The notes beneath the pieces were generated by a model. That model was not told the DNA's origin, ran no database searches, and worked only from the letters and a program-made list of their open reading frames with translations. Of a stretch of 64,000 nt of DNA, positions 1 to 10,088 are shown piece by piece (position 1 is the first letter of the stretch; every line of letters starts with the position of its first letter). Both the position numbers and the translations under genes were made by a program. This DNA comes from Blepharisma stoltei (Eukaryota; Ciliophora; Heterotrichea; Heterotrichida; Blepharismidae), in the NCBI GenBank assembly GCA_914767885.1, contig CAJZBQ010000027.1, forward strand, positions 930,001-994,000. The letters are read 5' to 3'.

Positions 1-1
1 C

Positions 2-2359
2 GACGTAGAGCTTACAAATATTCAAAAAACCTATTATCGTGCCATTTACGAAAGAAACCGTTCTTTCCTATGCAGAGGCACCTTAACACCCCAGCTCACC
101 AATATGGAAATCCAGCTGCGAAAATGCTGCAACCACCCATATCTAATCAAAGGTGTCGAACAAAGCCATGCTGCAGGACTTATCAGTGATGACGAAAAAA
201 TGAAGCGCATGATCGAAAGCTCAGGCAAAATGGTCCTCCTCGACAAGCTGCTCCCCAGGCTAAAAGACCAAGGCAAAAAAGTCCTGATTTTTTCTCAATT
301 TACCCAAATGTTGAATTTAATAGAAGAATACTTACGAATGAAATTTTATAAGTTCGAAAGGCTGGACGGATCAGTCAAGGCTACAGACAGACAAGCTTCT
401 ATAGAAAGATTTAACACAGAAGAACAAAATATTGACATTTTCTTATTATCAACTAGAGCAGGAGGACTCGGGATTAATTTGACGTCAGCTCAGGTAGTCA
501 TTATTTTTGATAGTGACTGGAACCCTCAGAATGATGTACAAGCTACTGCAAGAGCCCATAGAATTGGCCAAAAACAAGAAGTCCAGGTATACAGGCTGAT
601 TACTGCAAGAACTTATGAAGCAGAAATGTTTGAAAGGGCTTCAAGAAAACTAGGCCTTGACCAAGCTGTGTTTGCAAGAGATAATAAAGCGGAAATTGAA
701 AATCTGCTGAAATTTGGAGCTTATAGCATATATGAAGAAGACTCAGGCAGAAGTCAACAGTTCATTGAGTCTAATATTGACCAAATCTTGCAGACCAATA
801 CAAGAATAGTTGACTACAATTTAATCAAAAATTCTTATTCCTTTTCCAAAAGTTCTTTTGTGTCGCATGGGTCTGATACCAGTATAAATATAGATGACCC
901 TAATTTTTGGAATAAAGTGCTGCCACCACAGACGTCGCTGTCGTCAAGACTATTAACCAAGCTTAATGACCGCAGCTTTACGGTGGAGTCACAAGGAGAA
1001 GAATTCATGCAAGAATTAGAGTTGGCGGTAAATGAGGTCATGGCGTCAAAAACTAATATAGAAACCCATAATATTGAAGAAGAAGAAATTCTGACGTCTT
1101 TGCTGTTCCAGGTTACACAGACCAAACAGTTTGCAAAAGGGACAAGACAGCTGGCGCTGCAGTGGATGAATGAGCTTACAAGGCCTTTAAGAAACCGATC
1201 AAGTAGAAATATGATATTTATAAATAATTCTAATAAAAATGTTATAAGGATTATCCTTATTTTAGATAATTATTATGATTGTATGTTTATATATTTAATA
1301 GAAATTAAACTAATCGCATATAAGCCAGATTCTCCACAAATTATGAGCGAAAGTGAAGATGAAAGCGGCGAAGAAAAAAACAGGAAAAAAATCACAAGCT
1401 TCGGAGGGACTGGAATCATATGTGCCCACTGTGAAAAAGAAGGCTGCGGATGAATTTGTGCTGGCCCATGCAAAAGAGGATACCATGACCAATGCAAAGA
1501 TAAAGAGCTTGACCTAAATCACGACTCAAATCTCCCAGAAGATGAAGAAGACAACATAGCTGAACGCTTAGGCTGGAAATGCCACGACTGCACCAAAAAC
1601 AAAGCTGCCTGCTTTGTATGTGGCAAAAAAGGACCATTCGCAGGACACCAAAAAGAAGGCAAAAACTACGAAATCGTCGTCAAATGCTCACTTAACAACT
1701 GTGGGAAATTTTTCCACCTTTCCTGCTTAGCAACTAAGCATAAAAAACGCTTCATTTGTCCTTGGCATTACTGTGGGATCTGCAAAGCTTCAGGAAACTC
1801 GAAATCCTTACTCCAGTGTTCTCGCTGTCCTAATGCATTCCACTTACGCTGCTATACCAGAAAAATAGTCCGACTAAACAAAAGGTACATTGTCTGCCAC
1901 CAACATAAGCAGCCGCAGCGACCACCAATTTATCCATCCCATAAAGCCCAGCATAAAGAAAACGTAAAAGCACTAAAAGAAAAACTAAGCGAGCTGTGGA
2001 ATAAATATAGCCATTTAAGCATAACAGAAGAAGAAAAAAAGGCTGGAGAACCAAGGAAAAAGAAAAAAGTCGCCTCAGAAGAGCAAGCTAATGAAATTTA
2101 CCAGAAATATGGACTGTGTTTACCAGAGGATTTTGACTACAAAAATTGCAGAGATGAGTGGTGCAGATTCTGTGGGGCGAGGAAGTCAGCTTCTTTTGGA
2201 CCTGGACCCTGGGGGAAGAAGATGCTTTGTATGGCACATGCATCTGCTTGGAAAAGCAAAAAAACATTAAATTTGTCAAGTTATAAAGATGTGCCTGAGG
2301 TTCCAATTGATTTGTCGAAGAACACTGAGCTCAATTATTTGCTAAGGTTATATACATAA
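2..2359 (+). CDS. CHD-type chromatin remodelling ATPase, C-terminal part, with PHD-like fingers (5' partial)
   Basis: The frame is open from the left edge and ends at TAA 2357-2359, so the N-terminus lies outside the window. It begins in the Snf2/SF2 C-terminal helicase lobe: DVELTNIQKTYYRAI, LRKCCNHPYLI, KVLIFSQFTQML, STRAGGLGINL and ARAHRIGQ (motif VI). This is the nucleosome-sliding ATPase core of CHD/ISWI nuclear remodellers. A TGA at 1451-1453, within CEKEGCG-W-ICAGPCKRGYH, is read as Trp. Downstream are Cys/His-rich PHD/extended-PHD modules (CHDC, CFVCGKKG, FHLSCL, CGICKASG, FHLRCY, CRFCGARK). The helicase order is nearest CHD; the C-terminal finger cluster is unusual for metazoan CHD6-9 and recalls plant PKL-like or NSD-type fingers. 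Subfamily is uncertain because the chromodomains are not in view. Confidence 0.85.
1204..1322. other. Possible 117-bp AT-rich IES inside the CHD gene
   Basis: This stretch is far more AT-rich than the flanking coding sequence and encodes an implausible hydrophobic run (FINNSNKNVIRIILIL...). It lies between TA at 1204-1205 and TA at 1321-1322. Removing 117 bp (39 codons) keeps the frame and gives ...RNRSS-KPDSPQIMSESEDES. It contains no stop and has no clear TIR, so it could instead be a low-complexity linker. Confidence 0.45.
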
Positions 2360-2451
2360 TTAAAAGAAAATGGCTTATTTTAATATATTAATTAAGCCAA
2401 AACTTTGGTCAAATTTATTATATTACAGCTTAATAGATAATTTTAATTATT

Positions 2452-2859
2452 ATGTCAATTTTTGGAGGATTTGGGACAAGAGCCCAAGAGAGCCAGTACA
2501 ACTATTTGGTCGCAGCTTTGATAAACTTATTGCAAGCCAAGGCAAATGGGCTATTAAAAGGCACTGAAACTGTAGACGAATTATTTAAGCAGCAAGCAAT
2601 ACAGTTATATGATGCCATGGTGGCATTTGAAAGACATAAATATTTATTACCCAAATTTTCTGAAGCGTATAAAGACATGATAGATGGATTTAAAGTAGAG
2701 ACTATGAGCGAATTACGATTAACAAATATTCAGGAACTGCATACACCTTTGCTGTCGGTTGAGCTTAATGATCCTGAAAGAGATGAGTCAGGAAACCTAG
2801 TCTCGGCCAAAAAAATTAAGAGAAAAATCACTATTCTTAAAAGTAATAGACCTAAATAA
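2452..2859 (+). CDS. Small conserved-looking protein of unknown function (135 aa)
   Basis: An uninterrupted ORF, ATG to TAA, starting 92 bp after the CHD stop. The protein (MSIFGGFGTRAQES...) is mostly helical with no signal peptide or membrane segment, and has a basic C-terminus (KKIKRKITILKSNRPK). Codon use matches its neighbours and no IES is evident. I do not recognise the family. An upstream overlapping frame from 2370 is AT-rich and is not favoured. Confidence 0.6.
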   Translation: MSIFGGFGTRAQESQYNYLVAALINLLQAKANGLLKGTETVDELFKQQAIQLYDAMVAFERHKYLLPKFSEAYKDMIDGFKVETMSELRLTNIQELHTPLLSVELNDPERDESGNLVSAKKIKRKITILKSNRPK

Positions 2860-3196
2860 GAGTGTAAATGGAATAATTGAACAAAAGAATATGTATAAGT
2901 AAATTTTAGAAAAAATTATTTAGATTTTAAAGGCAGCGCCTGGTTAATGTTGCGGGTAAAATAAATAAAAGAAATAGTGAATTGGATGCTAAAAGCAGCT
3001 TAAATTTTAATTTTGTAAATTTTGACTTTTAACTTAATTTTAAGTATCCAAAAATGGATACATTTTTTACGTATCTTGAGTAAGTTTTAATTTCATTAAA
3101 TACTAATAAACTAGCACTCTTGAAATGCTAAACTTTCAATGGTCCATGCTTTTTCCTCCTAGGATTTTTGCCGGTGCGCCATTTCCTTGGAGATAT
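2860..3196. other. Convergent intergenic spacer
   Basis: AT-rich spacer of 337 bp between two convergent genes. It holds an imperfect ATCCAAAAATGGAT palindrome near 3047-3060. Nothing else is supported. Confidence 0.5.
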
Positions 3197-3706
3197 TTAA
3201 TTGATGTTTTTTGCATTTGACGGGCTCTTATAAGCAAATGTCTCATGACAAAAAATTTTTATTAATTTCCCTATAAATTCAGCAAAAAGCCCCAATCAAC
3301 CACTTTCAAGATGGTGATCCCAATCGTCGATACTTATTAAAAACTCGCTTTTTTCAGCACTTTCTGTGTTACTTGTATCTGAATCTTGCCCAATTTCTTC
3401 AAAAATCCCTGTATCTTGGCTTAGATTAATTTCTGTATTCTCAATGAACTCATCAAAAATACTCAAATCGACGCAGCATTGCACTGCAATTTCTTTCTTA
3501 AGGTTCTTTTTCCTAGGCTTTTTCGGCACAAAACTTTTTGCGTTGACCTTTTGATGATGGGATCTGCATTGATTGGCGGACCTTGTCCCTACAAACTCAG
3601 CGACTTCAGCTCAGGACCCATAATTTTGAGCCATAGCAAGCTTATACCTTTCGTGCTCTGACTTTGTCCAGCGTCCTTTGGTGTGAGTAAGATTTTCAGC
3701 AGACAT
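3197..3706 (-). CDS. Single-repeat MYB/SANT DNA-binding protein (SHAQKYF-like), 169 aa
   Basis: The start is ATG at 3704-3706. Residues about 8-60 read KGRWTKSEHERYKLAMAQNY, then GSWAEVAEFVGTRSANQCRS and HHQK, a single MYB repeat with the R-S-x-x-Q-x-x-S-H-x-Q helix 3 of SHAQKYF-class factors. The second tryptophan of the repeat (GSW) is encoded by TGA, strong evidence for the reassigned code. A basic patch (PKKPRKKNLKK) follows, then an acidic region rich in D/E/S. A TGA at 3296-3298 after HHLESG is probably Trp too, extending the protein to TAA 3197-3199; if it were a stop the protein would be 136 aa. Probably a nuclear transcription factor; targets are unknown. Confidence 0.75.
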
Positions 3707-3895
3707 ATCTAACTTTAAATAAATTAATGCAAAAAATTTCTTAATTTGCAATAAGTGATTAAATATTTTTATAAGCCAATCAGATTACTATTATTTATAA
3801 GAAAAGTACTCTATTCAAGATTTTTAGGTTTTAATTAAATTTCTCTATTTAAATTGTGATAAATTTGATTTATAAAGATTTACTATAAATATTAT

Positions 3896-6732
3896 CTAGG
3901 AACTAAAAAGTTGGCACAAGTGAACATAGTCTACACATTGATCCAGCTCTTCAAATCTCTGCGAAATCAGCAGCAAGTTCGCTATATGCGTCGTATCAAA
4001 CCCAAGCTCTCGATCATTTAAAATTGTTTTGAAAATATCATAGTCAATTTCTCCAGTGTTTTCCTCATCCCACTGCCTCAAAAAGTCAAATAAATCAATA
4101 TTCCTGTAATCAAGATGATACCTAATATCAACAATCGCATCCAGTTCGGCTACAGACAAGTAAGAAGCTGATAAGCTTGTATTTTGTTCAATTGAGCAGC
4201 TTGACAATAAATAAAACAAGTGGCTTTCAAACTGGTGCTGGCCCGCAAAGCAATTTGCACAAAAATGGATTCTGCAGAGCTTGCAAAGCCTGTCAGCAAG
4301 TCTCCCACACTGTTCACAGTTATGCCAATTTTCTTCTCTTTGGGTACTACTTCGGTTCCTTGCAGAAGAAATAGCTTCTTGAGCTTCTTCGGCTTCTTTT
4401 TTTAACTTATTTTTCAGTTTGATAGCTTTGTTCATCTTAAAAAGGCTTTGGATTTTGATGGCTGCATCATTTTTCTTGTTTTTTCTATAAACTACGAACT
4501 TTTTGAAATTTCTTGTAATTATTCTAGCAGCCGCAGCCCTTCTTAGCCTTTCTTTTCTATACCTAATCCTATTTATAAATCTTTTTACCCCAGCTTGAAT
4601 AATAATAATTGCAATAAGCTTATTTTCCACATCCAATTTTTTCTCAACCGTCTCTAGCTTATCTTTCTTTATGCTTTTTTTTGCAATTTCTGCCTGTTTG
4701 GTCTCCACATCTGAATTTAAATGTGCAGTCGCAATATTTTTATCAATAAGCTGCTGTTTTAACTCATTAACCTGCATAGACTGCTGGGCTAAGTCATTTT
4801 CTACTTGGTTCCAGACTTCTTCTTTTAACGCTGAATATTTTTTCACTTTTTCTTCTAGCTGAGTCGAAATCGACGTGTCTGGGGTTCTTTTTATATTTAA
4901 GTCATTTAGCAGCTTTTCTAGATCTTTTATTTGTTGAATTAATTTTTTTTCTGAAGGGAGTTTTGTGCTTAATTTATTTACCAAATTTGGGATATCTTTT
5001 TTGAGCATTCTCCCTTTAAGTCTCATATCCAAAATTTCTTCTTCAAATACAATAGGGTTATTTATGTCAAGATTCCCTACAATGGCTCGGTATTCTTTTT
5101 GTACAGCCAGTTTTGGGTTTAAAATGGTGATAAATTCTTCGTTAGAAATCACCCCATCACTATTTTTATCAAGCTCTTGGATCATCAGCTGCTTATCTTG
5201 GTCTGTCAATCTCACTTGGATTCTGGGCAGCCCATCTCTTATTTCTGCCAAAGTAAGGACTTTGTCATTATCACTATCCAGCTGCTCAAAAATATCTTGG
5301 ACACTTGCCCCTTGTTTCTCGATTTTTTCTATCACTACATCTAGAGGATTTTCTTTTAAAATATCAGCATTTACGTCTTCCAATTTTTCAATGGTGTCAT
5401 AAATCCCTGTTTGTGGCATCATCCCAGCTCTCACGTATTTTCCATTGTTTACTTTAACTACAGGTGTAGGTTCAATAATCGTGTACTTTGGTCGAAAATA
5501 GTTGAAACTTTTTGATAGTGAGACATTTGACCTAAAAAAAAGGTAAAACTTCGAACTATTTATCAAATATACTTTGATGGAATGCACACTATCAAAAATA
5601 TACTGTCATTTAAAACGGAGCCTTTAACTACAGCTTTTGTAGGCTCTAAAATTTTGATTTTTTCTTTCAGCTCATTCTGTTTGGCAAGCTCTTCATTTTT
5701 TAAGTCATTAAGTTTAAGCTGCTGTTGTAGCAGCTCTATGTATTTTTTGCAAAGTTTTCTTGTTTCTTCATGATAGTCGATTTCTCCTCTTATGCAGTCT
5801 TTTCCGCTTGCTAAAATATTTTGGGATTTTTCTGTGTTTTTAAGCTCTTCTTGGACTTCTTTTATGATAAACTCTTCGCTGATCATTGAGGAAAGGATAG
5901 TTAAAGCTTGCAACATAGAGCCTGATAGAGAGCCAGCTGATAGTTTTCCTTTGCCGCCTGTAGTATCATTTTCAGCTAGCTGATGCAGCTTGTAACGCTT
6001 TTCACCTAAGCTGCGTGGCTGAGGAACTGGAGGTGGTGGTGGCGCGATTTTTTCACGTTTTTCTGCTGGGGGAGGTTTATTGTACTCCCTTTCACGCTTG
6101 ATAAGATTTTTTTGAAGCTGCTTCATGTCTTCGATTTCTTTTTGAGCCTTTGCTTTATTTTCGTTCATAAGTGGTCTTATTGCGTTTAAGGACTCCTTAT
6201 GGGCTTGTTCTCGATTTATTTGGTCTTGCTTTCGCTGAATTGAGCTTGATAATGATTGAGACTTTTCAAGAGAATTTAAATTCAGATTTGTAGATGGAGC
6301 AGCGCCAGGAGCTGCTGATTCTGTGCCTTTTACCGGTTTTTCTAGCTGAAAACCAGTAAAAGCTTCTGCTTTCTTTTCTTTTTGCTGTGCTTTTTTAACA
6401 GTTTGCTTCTTTGCAGGAATTTTAGGCGGATTTGGCTTTTTTGTAACTTTTTTTTGAGATTTTTTAGCAGCTTCTTCTTGCTTTAATTTATTCAGTGCAT
6501 TTTGGGCTTTAGCCAAGCGGTCTTCTTGCTTCTTGATTTCTTCATGAGTTGGCTGTGATGGGCTTTCTTCAAAAGATCGTTCACTAATTGCTTTGACTTC
6601 AGTTTGGTATCGAGATGGAGGCAAGTTCAGCTCAACGCCTGGAGGTAAATCTCTATTAGAAGCGGAGACTGAGAATGATATTGAGTCATCTTCGAATTCT
6701 TCTTCTATATAGTCTATTTCTTCATCACTCAT
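3896..6732 (-). CDS. EF-hand / IQ-motif / zinc-finger coiled-coil protein (920 aa after IES removal)
   Basis: Two ORFs in different frames become one 921-codon frame when the 74-bp IES at 5516-5591 is removed (junction ...NDSIFLIS-KSFNYFRPKY). Residues 1-30 are acidic, followed by K/E/Q-rich coiled coil and a proline stretch (PPPPPVPQPR) near 225. A pair of EF-hands lies near 461 (DSDNDKVLTLAE) and 499 (DKNSDGVISNEE). Coiled coil follows, then IQ-type helices near 690-750 (IIIIQAGVKRFINRIRYRK; AAIKIQSLFKMNKAIKLK). A B-box-like zinc cluster (CEQCGRLADRLCKLCRIHFC) comes next, and a degenerate third EF-hand (DEENTGEIDYDI) near the end. It looks like a Ca2+/calmodulin-responsive cytoskeletal or ciliary scaffold, but the family is not recognised. 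Stop is TAG. Confidence 0.8.
5516..5591. mobile_element. Short IES (74 bp) with short TIR, TA-bounded
   Basis: Lies between TA 5516-5517 and TA 5590-5591. The ends are inverted: TAGTGAGACATT against TAGTGTGCATT. Removing 74 bp fuses two ORFs in frame, giving 2,763 coding bases (921 codons). Confidence 0.85.
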
Positions 6733-7325
6733 TATATATTTAAAGGAAACTTGAATAAGCTCATTTAGTCTATTGCAATAGCAGACTTCGCGAGAATTAT
6801 TTATTTAAAATAAATCTGAACTGCATATCTAAACATTATAACTTATTCCTTTTATATTAAGGAATTAAATTAATATTATTTGTGATAATCCAAAAAATCA
6901 TAGCTAATGAAGAGAGTAAGGTGAAATCCAAATAATAATTAGCTAAAAATTTAAAATAAGTCTGAAACATATATATATGTGAAAAATAGTTATAATAGTA
7001 TCTTTGTGTTTTTTATCATTCAATTTTTTGAGCTTAAAAGTTGGGTGCAGGTCTGACTGGAGGAAGTTATTCATTTAGCATGGAGCCTTAAAATTTAGCT
7101 TCAGGTTGTGAAATGTGTATTTAGCACTTAAAATCCAATAAATTTAAGCTTAATTAAAAATCACTTTCAATATTTTGGGGCTATATAATAGAATTTAGCT
7201 CAGCTTCACTGTCATCAATCACTCCCAATCAATCAGGAAGTTCAGAAAGTTCCTCTGTAATGAGATACTTATTGCATTAGAAGAATCAACAATGACAAGT
7301 GAAGATCAGGGCAGAGTTCAACGCC
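6733..7325. other. Spacer upstream of the EF-hand gene and downstream of the broken phosphatase gene
   Basis: About 590 bp. From 6733 to about 7040 it is AT-rich and should hold the promoter of the minus-strand EF-hand gene, though no specific element is recognisable. About 7050-7325 is less AT-rich and non-coding in all frames with UGA=Trp. It sits where the catalytic C-terminus of the phosphatase should continue and may be germline-limited or foreign sequence. Confidence 0.4.
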
Positions 7326-8611
7326 CTAAGGAGGGAGATCTGGCTGTATACTACCCTCTGCATAGCAATGAACAAGAATTTTTTCATTCCTATTAACCGA
7401 AAAATCAATAAATTCGATTGCTTTATCAAAATGCTTCGCAATGTCTTCTGTTTCTTTATCCTTCACTTTCAAATAAAAATAATAAAATCCACTTAATAAG
7501 TCAACTTTCTCATTGTCTAAAACTCTGAGAATGTTTTTAATCCCGACCTCTTTAAGCATGTTTTCATTAGTTGCAGCTAAAATGTTTCCTAGGAAGATAT
7601 TTGTTGTAATTTCATCCATATAATTTATAAATTGAGAATTTTTTCAATAGCCAAGTAGATAATATTGCTTATTTGGCGGGTATAATCGGTATTCACCAAC
7701 ATGGTTACCTTTGTTTCACTGACATTCCCATTTATGACCTTGAAATAGAAGAGTCCCAAACCCTTGTCTTTTTCCATGAGAAAATTCACCAATATACGTT
7801 CGGCCATTCTTCTTTGTTAACTTTCCTTTTCCCTGATAATAGCCATTTTTAAACTCGCCTTCATATTCGACACCAACATCAATCCTCTTAAGGTAGCCAT
7901 ATCCTGTAAATTCACCATTTACATAGTTTCCTTTTATAATCACTTTTCAGGATAGAGCTCCTCTCCATATCCATTTTTTAAATCATTTTCGAAATTTCCT
8001 TCAAAGCGAATTCGATAATCCTCCAAAATCCCATGCCCATTTCTTTTATTGTTAGCTCAAGTGCCGGTGTATGTTTTTCCACCTCAATATATCATAACTC
8101 CGTTGCCATGCTTTTCTCCCTGGCTTCAGTCTCCATCGTAAGCACCATTTTTTGTGTCAATCATTCTACCTTTTCCATGGAATTTTCCAAATTCTCAAGA
8201 CCCCTCATATACACAACAAAACGATACTAAAACTCCGACCCCATGAGGAATTTTTAATTCATTTATTTCTCCGTAATAAAAGTTATAAAAATCATCAGTG
8301 ATTGGTCCAACCCATAATTTATTAGCTATTTCTTCAGGTTTAAAGCGCATTCCAGTCGTTTCTAGATGATCTAAGATTATTTTGTGAATATAAGAATTGA
8401 AATGATTTTTGAATAGCGAAAAAGTAGTAAATACTTCAAAATGTGAGGCTGGAAGATTTTCTTTTATTAAGGAAAATAAGGCCCGAATATGATAAGTTCT
8501 GAACAGCGACTGAACTGCTACTAAGTTGCTTTTTATTGAAGGAGGTTCGAAGTTTTCGTTGCGGTCAATAAGCAGATCAGGATCTTCAGTCTTGTTTGAG
8601 ATAATTGACAT
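7326..8611 (-). pseudogene. MORN-repeat / dual-specificity phosphatase fusion, frameshifted and truncated at the active site
   Basis: The start is ATG at 8611. Residues about 110-300 are MORN repeats (GKFHGKGRMIDTKNGAYDGDW, GVMIYWGGKTYTGTW, GRTYIGEFSHGKRQGFG) in which several conserved Trp codons are TGA. A -1 shift is required near 7940: the first frame reaches TAA two codons after EKW, while MORN repeats continue in the next frame (IIKGNYVNGEFTGYGYL). From about 7619 a DSP fold begins (MDEITTNIFLGNILAATNEN ... IEFIDFSVNRNEKILVHCYAEGS). It breaks inside the CX5R loop: the Arg and the rest of the domain are absent before TAG at 7326-7328. MORN-DSP fusions would suggest a membrane-targeted phosphatase. 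Either this copy is decayed, or its end lies elsewhere or under an IES that I could not delimit. Confidence 0.7.
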
Positions 8612-10088
8612 ATTTTTTATCGTAAGGATTAAGGGGCTAAGTTCTTATCACTTAATCCCCTGCATCAATAGGGGAGGAGCTGGCAAAGTAGCATATAATT
8701 CCGCATAGAAAAGCTTAATATATAGCAAATATATTAAATAAGTTATCTTTATTACATCTCTAGTTAATATACAAAATTAACGAAATCCAGCAGATCAAAA
8801 TTTTTAAACGATATCCTCAAAAGTACTATAAGCATGCCAGCTTATCTCTTTAATGCAAGAAACTAAAGCTTAGTATTAGGAAAAGTATAATAAAGTTGTA
8901 AAATAAAGACAGCAAGGAGCATAGGTTGAAAAAGATAGGAATATAAAGCAGAAGAAGCCAGATATTGCTATGAGCAATAATGAGGACTGAAGCTGATATG
9001 ATATTGCTCCAATATGACTCTAATTATTTGTTGGAAGCCATGCAAAGACTTTCCTATTTTAAAATTTCAATTACTTTGTCATGCTAATTCATAATATCAT
9101 AGATATCGTTTTCTTACAGGCTTTTGCGTCAGAAGGAATAAAATGGTTCTTATAGGTAAGTTTAATGAAATGAGAGAGCCATTGAGATGATTAAAGTAAT
9201 TGCAAAGTTAAAAAATCTGAGAAAATTTAAAATCTCTGTGAAAATTGATTTGCTTGAGAAAGGATCCGCACTACTTTTAATTCTGAAAAGGATTTTTAAA
9301 TTAATCCTCGTTAATTTTTTTTATATACTTTAAATATTGATAAATATATCATCTATATCATAGTGCTATTCATCTTTACCCTTTTCCAATCTTCCTATCA
9401 AAATAAATTAATTTTTATTTATTATTTATAATTCCATTTGACACTACATTTAAAAATTGCATGAAACTTAAAAGAAAAATCAATCGTCGAGCTCATAGTC
9501 AAAACAATATTAAAAAAGAAAAATAAAATTCCTTCAAGCTTTATATCTTTAATGCATAAAGTTTTTTTTTGAATTTTCCTTACCAATCAATTAAATAAGC
9601 TATTCTTCTTACTCTCTCTAGGTGAAACAAGTATAGTAAATTTCCTATTTTGGCTAATTGCTATCTAAATAACTTTTATACTCAATTTATTTGGCTTATT
9701 TCCATTAATAAATTTTGCTTATAACTAATTCTAATAATTGTTTTATGAAAAATTTAAAATTTTCATAACCCTTTAAATCGAAACTAAATTTTTATTATAA
9801 TTTCAAAGGGAGAGTTAAAAACTTTCTCAATATCATTTTAAAGCCCATTTCGCAGTCCTATTTGCCTCCCAAACCTTTTTTTAGTCTTAACATAACCTTA
9901 CCCTAAAAATTCAAAATCTATTCCGGTTTTTGAATTTTTCCCTCCACCAATCGAAATCTCTTTTCTTCCGATCATCCCCCTCCAAATCTTAGGCGAAACT
10001 CTTCCGCTTTGATTTTTTTGCGGTTTTTCTGCCCCAATACCCACACATGCATATTTGCTTATCGAGATACTTCAGATATATTTAAAAA
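8612..10088. other. Long AT-rich intergenic region
   Basis: About 1.5 kb between divergent genes with no ORF that looks coding under UGA=Trp. It holds an 8-bp inverted repeat (GGATTAAG/CTTAATCC, 8626-8658) just upstream of the MORN gene and homopurine/homopyrimidine runs around 9940-10030. Promoters of both flanking genes must lie here, but no motif can be assigned. Confidence 0.5.

Noticed and set aside
4965-5402. 145-aa plus-strand ORF opposite the EF-hand gene
   Set aside because: Antisense shadow of a well-supported gene; Leu/Ser-rich composition is typical of the complement of Lys/Glu coding.
9890-9900. Telomere-like sequence (ACATAACCTTACCCTAA)
   Set aside because: Only partial resemblance to a heterotrich CCCTAACA repeat and not tandem.
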